Source of the DNA: Polyodon spathula
Taxonomy: Eukaryota > Chordata > Actinopteri > Acipenseriformes > Polyodontidae
DNA length: 64,000 nucleotides
Assembly: GCF_017654505.1 (NCBI RefSeq)
Contig: NC_054538.1
Location: forward strand, 19,105,912-19,169,911
Direction: 5' to 3'
Shown here in pieces: positions 62,401-64,000 of this stretch. The translations under genes and the position numbers were made by a program. Each line of letters starts with the position of its first letter. The first letter of the stretch is position 1. A model generated the notes under the pieces. The model did not search any database, was not told where the DNA came from, and worked only from the letters and a program-made list of their open reading frames with translations.

Positions 62401-63698
62401 CACATACACACATCCTGTACTATGTAAGTGCCAAACTTAAGATTTCAGTTTGAAAAACAGTGGATTAAACAACTAGATATCCTCCCTTTTTGTATTTTTT
62501 TTAAGGTAGTAAGCAAGCTTGTCTACCATACAGGGAAAACTTTTCCTATGGTAACTACTGATTTATTTTCTGTAAGAGGTTTTGGTTGTACTCTGTATGC
62601 AATCTGTGATTTATGCTTTTTGTTGGAAATTTTAGGACAAACCATCTACCTCCAAAGAGCCTGGCATTTCTTCTAAAAAACCTGATAACCTTCGAGGATG
62701 TGATTTGCTGCAGGAGGTCTCTGTCACCATAAGGAGATTCAAAAAAACTTCCATACCCAAAGAGCGGTAGGTATCCTGAATAACATCATGCATGCAATTC
62801 CTTAAAAACGTACATGAAGTATTGTACATGTGCGTTCAGCAAGTAAAAAATGTACATAAATTTGAGTGGGTGTTAATCTTTAAAACTGAATTTGTTCTAC
62901 TAAGATACAGCATTTATTTCTTTGTGAAGCCCCACTGCTATCCAATGTTACTCTGTTAAACGAGACCAAGTAAAAGATTACCAGTACACGTGCTTCTCTC
63001 AGAGTTCAAAGGTGCGCCATGTTGCAGTTCCCAGAGTTCCACGAGAAGCTCCTGAACAGTCTCTGCAAGAAGATGGATGTGAGCTGTGTGTCTGAGCATT
63101 CTCAGAGCCTAGTGTTAGACATCCTCTGCTGGTTAGCTGGAGTTTATTCAAATGGTACATGCAGGTAAGATGGCTATTTCAATTGGCACAACAAGAAGTC
63201 AAATTTAAATAGCCTGTCAACAATGGGTCTGTGACCTTTCTTTTCATATAGTGGAGGCATACTTCATATCTCTGTATTTAAAACGGATCATCCGATAGGG
63301 GTTAAACTTGGTGTGAATATTTCTTTATATGTGAAGTACATTGTTATAGTTGCCACAGTTTCTCTAGCTTTAAATACCTATTACCGGATGCAGACCATGT
63401 CATTTTGATTGATGAAGATATGATATGAATACTTTGCTGTCCTCTGTAGAGTACTGTGTTTACAGCCTAGCACATAATGCCAACATTTGCATATGCGATA
63501 CATTATGTGAAACAATAGGCAAAAATTGTAAAATGTCATGTGTAATAGGATTTTTTTTTTCTTCAGTTTGCAAGAAGGAAAGGAAGGCTTGCTAACTAAA
63601 ACCAGAAAACAGCTCACTGATATTATACGGGTTTGCTTCTTTGAAGCTGGTCGGAGTATAGCTCACAAATGTGCCCGGTTTTTGGCACTTTGTATAAG
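27828..63698 (+). CDS. BIRC6: Baculoviral IAP repeat-containing protein 6 (BRUCE/apollon), exons 1-19, continues beyond the right edge
   Basis: BIRC6 is a giant (about 4,850 aa in mammals) membrane-associated hybrid E2/E3 ubiquitin ligase that restrains caspases, SMAC and HTRA2 and regulates autophagy and cytokinesis. Nineteen exons join in perfect phase to 4,151 nt, residues 1-1383, over a quarter of the protein. Visible: the N-terminal propeller-type region (LRSLSYHPALNAILAVTSRG, IKVIDGTSGA), then the BIR domain (about 250-325) with zinc ligands Cys289, Cys292, His309 and Cys316 in the C-x2-C-x16-H-x6-C pattern, more propeller sequence (CPHFLAAATKRGKICTWDVS), acidic/serine linkers, and a Gln/His-rich tract (1012-1029). 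The start at 27828 has a strong Kozak context (A at -3, G at +4) and a preceding in-frame TAA. It lacks the longer mammalian N-terminal extension. The UBC domain lies outside the window. No frameshift or premature stop was seen. Confidence 0.98.
29955..31000 (-). mobile_element. PIF/Harbinger-like element with MADF/Myb-like ORF remnant
   Basis: The termini are imperfect inverted repeats: left AAACCCACTGCACACAGC...GACTCAAGCCATCCC, and right, reverse-complemented, AAAGCCCGCCTCACACAGC...GACTCAAGCCATCCC. On the minus strand at about 30710-30550 a frame reads WTKEH, stop, DELIQMWTNSPCLYDCCAK then AYSKIYATTEIAKALGTT, the pattern of a MADF/Myb-SANT DNA-binding domain (LI...P.LYD...Y.....EIA..LG), which accompanies Harbinger transposases. 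No DDE transposase was found. The copy is old. Confidence 0.7.
31905..34344. mobile_element. 2.4-kb DNA-transposon-like element with terminal inverted repeats
   Basis: The left end CCCTAAAAGGGACATGGTGC followed by AAATTA and the reverse complement of the right end (CCCTAAAGGGACATGGTGTAAATTA) match almost base for base. Two internal segments (about 32090-32150 and 34075-34120) share AGTCACGT...GATTTGCAAGTTATT in direct orientation. No transposase was recognised, so the superfamily is not assigned. Confidence 0.6.
34346..34480 (+). repeat. Dispersed repeat fragment (CAGGGCTTCTCAATTCGGTC family)
   Basis: The phrase GTCCTGGGGACCCCCTGTGG...GGTTTTCATTCCAACC is the wording of an abundant interspersed fish repeat with CAG-type ends, probably hAT-derived. 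Only one end was found. It abuts the preceding TIR-bounded element directly. Confidence 0.6.
35552..35640 (+). repeat. Two-copy tandem duplication
   Basis: ATTGTATAAG-GGNGTTGTACAGCAAAATAAAAT occurs twice about 41 bp apart. Confidence 0.7.
35868..36030 (-). mobile_element. LINE 3' end (L2/Rex-like)
   Basis: Minus-strand wording TGTAAAGCGCTTTGTGATGG...CATTATATAAAAATAAAGAT is a typical fish non-LTR retroelement 3' terminus. It is short and 5' truncated. Confidence 0.7.
36965..37070 (+). repeat. Repeat unit, TCGCTCCCCCCTTTTTGAG family, copy 1
   Basis: GCACTGGTGTAAAAGTCGCTCCCCCC then TTTTTGAGACTTC and TTTAGGAAAACACAGTTTTT. The same phrase recurs at 38485 and, inverted, near 54370-54440. It resembles the termini of pogo-type DNA transposons of fish. 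Confidence 0.6.
37692..37991 (-). mobile_element. pogo/Tigger-like transposase N-terminal remnant
   Basis: A minus-strand frame of 99 codons reads LKLHAVVEMHHSAENTVCDW then RRNKDKLKYGERKTSR and FWPYVEKHC. This aligns with the brinker-like/CENP-B N-terminal DNA-binding domain of pogo transposases (FK..VV..A...., V.DWRK..DKL, ..WP.LE). It has an internal deletion relative to the family and no catalytic part. The neighbouring TCGCTCCCCCC repeats may be its termini. Confidence 0.65.
38010..38300 (-). mobile_element. LTR fragment related to the element at 56407
   Basis: It shares GACGGCTAAGCYGTTTMCC and the preceding layout (AATAAACA..., AAAACAAAAC, CTCC...GGAGTGCTAAAC) with the LTR at 56407-56876. 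The ends are not defined and no target duplication was found. Confidence 0.5.
38485..38590 (+). repeat. Repeat unit, TCGCTCCCCCCTTTTTGAG family, copy 2
   Basis: GCACTGGTGTATTAGTTGCTCCCCCCC, same orientation as copy 1 at 36965, then diverging. Confidence 0.55.
39772..40490 (-). mobile_element. CR1-like LINE, 3' part with an open 210-codon frame
   Basis: The minus strand from 40470 to 39838 is an uninterrupted 210-codon frame for the C-terminal part of the reverse-transcriptase protein: [70 protein letters not shown] and VWNQLPSNVV. The 3' terminus on that strand is CTTTCTTATGTTCTTATGTCTT, an octamer-type repeat as in CR1 elements. It is 5' truncated, lacking the catalytic fingers/palm. The open frame suggests a comparatively recent insertion. 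Confidence 0.88.
41162..41218. repeat. (TATC)n microsatellite
   Basis: About 57 bp of TATC/TATCTA repeat in BIRC6 intron 1. Confidence 0.95.
41628..41809 (+). CDS. BIRC6: BIRC6 exon 2 (residues 70-130)
   Basis: Acceptor CTTTCAG, donor GTGTGC, 182 nt. It encodes AKPGGRVKCQYFPAVDKVLF then VDDYAVGCRKDLNGILLLDT, nearly identical to other vertebrates. Confidence 0.97.
42652..42789 (+). CDS. BIRC6: BIRC6 exon 3 (residues 131-176), followed by a GC donor
   Basis: Acceptor TTTCCAG. It encodes AQQMLSACLEKVDVSNAEGY...NHKVAK in 138 nt. The exon must end at AAG 42789 to keep frame with the next exon, so the intron starts GCAAGT and not GT. Confidence 0.95.
42790..44390 (+). other. BIRC6: BIRC6 intron 3 (GC-AG intron)
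   Basis: A 1.6 kb intron with donor AAG/GCAAGT. It contains a small solo LTR (43585-43819). The last 240 bp (44110-44345) are free of repeats and rich in TAAT/ATTA motifs. Confidence 0.9.
43585..43819 (-). mobile_element. Solo LTR (235 bp) with 5-bp target duplication
   Basis: On the minus strand it starts TGTGGCAATGTGCCCCGCCC and ends GCCTGTCACA, matching the termini of the LTR at 18793-19383, though it is much shorter. ACCCT flanks both sides exactly (43580-43584 and 43820-43824). It is therefore a second, internally deleted or variant member of the same family in opposite orientation. Confidence 0.8.
44391..44584 (+). CDS. BIRC6: BIRC6 exon 4 (residues 177-240)
   Basis: Acceptor TTTCCAG, donor GTAAGA, 194 nt. 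It encodes WATVTFHLPHHVLKSVASAI...SARPELGVGPGRSVD. The Arg codon is split AG|G. Confidence 0.97.
44736..44847 (+). CDS. BIRC6: BIRC6 exon 5 (residues 241-278, start of BIR domain)
   Basis: Acceptor TTCTAG, donor GTAGGC, 112 nt. RRETFTSWPHVGYRWAQPDP then MAQAGFYHQ is the first half of the BIR fold, with the invariant Arg and the GFY motif. Confidence 0.97.
45268..45350 (+). CDS. BIRC6: BIRC6 exon 6 (residues 279-305, BIR zinc ligands)
   Basis: Acceptor ATTTTAG, donor GTATGT, 83 nt. PASTGDDRAMCFTCSVCLVC includes zinc ligands Cys289 and Cys292; WEPTDEP follows. Confidence 0.97.
45434..45656 (+). CDS. BIRC6: BIRC6 exon 7 (residues 306-380)
   Basis: Acceptor CTTTTAG, donor GTAGTG, 223 nt. WSEHERHSPNCPFVKGEH completes the BIR with His309 and Cys316; CPHFLAAATKRGKICTWDVS follows, a propeller-like blade. 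Only an 83-bp intron separates it from exon 6. Confidence 0.97.
46108..46271 (+). CDS. BIRC6: BIRC6 exon 8 (residues 381-434)
   Basis: Acceptor TTCCTAG, donor GTATAT, 164 nt. It encodes VHLKFEINPYDPAIVQQLIL and RRPTLAWLEDSSSCSDIPKL. Confidence 0.96.
46272..47074 (+). other. BIRC6: BIRC6 intron 8 ending in a T28 tract
   Basis: An 803-bp intron whose 3' end is a homopolymer of about 28 T directly followed by ACAG. Confidence 0.9.
47075..47133 (+). CDS. BIRC6: BIRC6 exon 9 (residues 435-454)
   Basis: A 59-nt micro-sized exon, acidic SDDQLEDSDSEEHSRSESVT. Its acceptor is a T28 tract plus ACAG and its donor is GTATAG. Phases on both sides match exons 8 and 10. Confidence 0.95.
47451..48845 (+). 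CDS. BIRC6: BIRC6 exon 10 (residues 455-919, 1,395 nt)
   Basis: Acceptor CCTGTAG, donor GTAAAA. An unusually large internal exon, as in other vertebrate BIRC6 genes. It encodes ITALSILQQPEKLQWEVVAN, the serine-rich linker, VLLLYSIKDSDEKTGKVF, FTVPQIIEMEFDTHEQLLLQ, KPGTLVQCLRLPKFAEEENL, YLVLYKMNYATRIVTLEEEP and HLVVTTQGGFIMILDLSSLE. It is the longest open frame in the window. Confidence 0.98.
49267..49791. mobile_element. TA-flanked inverted-repeat element (Tigger/pogo-like)
   Basis: The left end TA/CAGTAATCTGTTGCATATC and the right end ACGGATTACTG/TA (inverted: CAGTAATCCGT) match over their tips and are flanked by TA. The interior (about 49469-49770) holds an LTR-looking segment beginning TGTGGCAGAG and ending GATGTGACA that may be a nested insertion, though no target duplication for it was seen. 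Confidence 0.55.
50701..51056. mobile_element. 356-bp hAT MITE with perfect 8-bp target duplication
   Basis: TTGCCAAC occurs at 50693-50700 and again at 51057-51064, exactly abutting the element. The ends are inverted: left CAGATCTGGGGTTAGTTATA, right (reversed) CAGACTTGGGGTCAATTACA. The interior is full of AATTACAATTA phrases. The 8-bp duplication and CAG termini are diagnostic of hAT. It has no transposase. Confidence 0.92.
52160..54600 (+). mobile_element. Decayed hAT transposase gene
   Basis: At 52488 an ATG opens MPSDAWQLFSKVRRKEK and a stop, the kind of start seen before a BED finger (..WQ.F.K). About 0.6 kb later (53071-53140) the frame CIEALSILATSVPSEQVFTM reads like the hAT C-terminal dimerisation motif (.L.IPATSVPSERVFS). 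The outer sequence has GCATCGAT phrases at 52172 and, inverted, at about 54562, which may be the termini. The middle of the transposase is missing. Confidence 0.6.
54360..54445 (-). repeat. Repeat unit, TCGCTCCCC family, copy 3 (inverted)
   Basis: The minus strand reads TATAGGTCACTCTCCCCTTTTTGAGG then TCCAATTTTAGGAAAACACC, matching copy 1 at 36965. Confidence 0.55.
56332..56406. repeat. (TA)n microsatellite split by an LTR insertion
   Basis: About 75 bp of TA repeat. The TA run resumes at 56877 after the LTR. Confidence 0.95.
56407..56876 (-). mobile_element. Solo LTR inserted in a (TA)n tract
   Basis: Plus-strand termini are TGTAAAAGATCC and GGTACCTTACA (TG...CA), with ATATAT on both sides, though the duplication cannot be told from the TA tract itself. 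Minus orientation is suggested by a TTTAAAAGAGGCAG promoter-like box followed, some 200 bases on, by TTATTAAAAAGTGC as a poly(A)-type signal. A related fragment lies at about 38010-38300. Confidence 0.7.
57738..57887 (+). CDS. BIRC6: BIRC6 exon 11 (residues 919-969)
   Basis: Acceptor TTTGAAG, donor GTGAGA, 150 nt. It encodes GELHFLQIGGACDDIDEGDI and the serine/proline-rich NPSSPGVT end. Confidence 0.96.
58327..58552 (+). CDS. BIRC6: BIRC6 exon 12 (residues 970-1044) with tandem acceptor
   Basis: GVDLLVDQTFCAESLTSLVE, FETLTPRFSATVPPCWVEVQ, then the Gln/His-rich EQQQRRHPQHLHQQHHGD; donor GG/GTACAT. The acceptor reads CAGTAG, so splicing at either AG (exon from 58324 or 58327) keeps frame and adds or drops one residue. 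The downstream AG gives the residue order known from other vertebrates. Confidence 0.95.
58802..58962 (+). CDS. BIRC6: BIRC6 exon 13 (residues 1045-1098)
   Basis: Acceptor ACCTACAG, donor GTAAGT, 161 nt. It encodes WDEHVFELVLPKACMVGHVD and NITNIPQIQVTLLKNKAPGL. Confidence 0.97.
59650..59781 (+). CDS. BIRC6: BIRC6 exon 14 (residues 1099-1142)
   Basis: Acceptor TTTGCAG, donor GTTTAA, 132 nt. It encodes ESAVDRQLCFPLSQDLHANG...DFGDDMQFMEMEETQG. This is the least conserved exon in the window: only the acidic end clearly matches mammals (EEMQHMDVEES-like). Phases agree with exons 13 and 15. Confidence 0.85.
61519..61650 (+). CDS. BIRC6: BIRC6 exon 15 (residues 1143-1186)
   Basis: Acceptor TTTACAG, donor GTAAGG, 132 nt. 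It encodes LEDHKEDILCGPMWLASGLD then LSGHAGMLTLTSPKLVK. Confidence 0.97.
61862..61992. repeat. AT-rich and (CA)n simple repeats
   Basis: TATATA-type imperfect repeat (61862-61950) followed by an imperfect CA run (about 61960-61990), in BIRC6 intron 15. Confidence 0.85.
62159..62325 (+). CDS. BIRC6: BIRC6 exon 16 (residues 1187-1242)
   Basis: Acceptor TCTGCAG, donor GTATCT, 167 nt. It encodes MAGGKYRSFLVHIKAVSDKV and the basic linker ending QRAQASK. Confidence 0.96.
62636..62766 (+). CDS. BIRC6: BIRC6 exon 17 (residues 1243-1285)
   Basis: Acceptor TTTTAG, donor GTAGGT, 131 nt. The Ser/Lys-rich start is followed by the conserved LRGCDLLQEVSVTIRRFKKT. Confidence 0.96.
63003..63164 (+). CDS. 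BIRC6: BIRC6 exon 18 (residues 1286-1339)
   Basis: Acceptor TCTCAG, donor GTAAGA, 162 nt. It encodes VQRCAMLQFPEFHEKLLNSL and SLVLDILCWLAGVYSNG. Confidence 0.97.
63567..63698 (+). CDS. BIRC6: BIRC6 exon 19 (residues 1340-1383)
   Basis: Acceptor TTCTTCAG, donor GTAAGC, 132 nt. It encodes LLTKTRKQLTDIIRVCFFEA then GRSIAHKCARFLALCI. This is the last exon in the window; the next 300 bp are intron. Confidence 0.97.
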
Positions 63699-64000
63699 GT
63701 AAGCCTTTAGTGTTGTGTCTCTCAAGTGTACATAGGTAATATTTATTAATTATATTTATAAAAGTGCTGTTGGAATTTCATGTACCAAAGGGCTGATGTG
63801 ATCAACTTACATTCTGTCAGGTTAAGCTACAGGTGGATTTATTTTTTGGTACTTTAGGGCACCAGGGAATCTCCCTGATTTCAATCTCTGGATAAGCACT
63901 GACAGGTGGAGTATAGCCTAATGAAGTTATAAACATTTTTTTTGTACTATAGTGTTTTTTTTTAATTTATTTAAAAACTTTATAACACAAAAGCTTTTTG

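Overview
This is a window of vertebrate nuclear DNA: AT-rich, intron-rich and full of transposon relics. It carries parts of three conserved genes. EXO1 (exonuclease 1) is on the minus strand and runs off the left edge. YIPF4 (a Golgi Yip1-family membrane protein) is complete on the plus strand. BIRC6 (BRUCE/apollon, the giant BIR-containing E2/E3 ubiquitin enzyme) is on the plus strand, starts at 27828 and runs off the right edge after 19 coding exons. Every exon was placed by reading splice sites, codon phase and match to the known vertebrate proteins. No bacterial, plasmid or phage features were seen.

Organism: the repeats point to a ray-finned fish. These are V-SINE-like copies with the fish-type L2 tail, L2/Rex-like LINE ends, a CR1-like LINE with an octamer 3' tail, a Penelope-like element, Tc1, pogo/Tigger, hAT and Harbinger DNA elements, and several short solo LTRs. 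The mixture of ancient LINEs and the repeat wording make a non-teleost such as a sturgeon or paddlefish my best guess, but this is inference.

Layout: 1-3165, EXO1 5' end (three coding exons plus a probable non-coding first exon with a CCAAT box behind it). 3165-5710, intergenic, with an L2-type tail, microsatellites and a palindromic GATATCA cluster. 5711-20053, YIPF4 in six coding exons (241 aa), with Tc1, hAT and solo-LTR relics in its introns, and a poly(A) signal at 20874. 20900-27827, intergenic, with a TA-flanked palindromic MITE and a Penelope-like element containing a Tc1 fragment. 27828-64000, BIRC6. Its intron 1 (13.6 kb) and intron 10 (8.9 kb) hold most of the transposons. The exons encode residues 1-1383, including the N-terminal propeller-type region and the BIR zinc-binding domain.

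The three genes have no common pathway; they are neighbours. EXO1 is a 5'-3' DNA exonuclease/flap nuclease in mismatch repair and recombination. YIPF4 is a Golgi/ER membrane protein. BIRC6 is a ubiquitin-conjugating anti-apoptotic and autophagy regulator. I found no undescribed biological system. The points most worth a second look are the EXO1-YIPF4-BIRC6 gene order, a GC-AG intron and a NAGNAG acceptor in BIRC6, simple-repeat tracts pressed against splice acceptors, and several transposon copies with perfect target-site duplications or paired termini.
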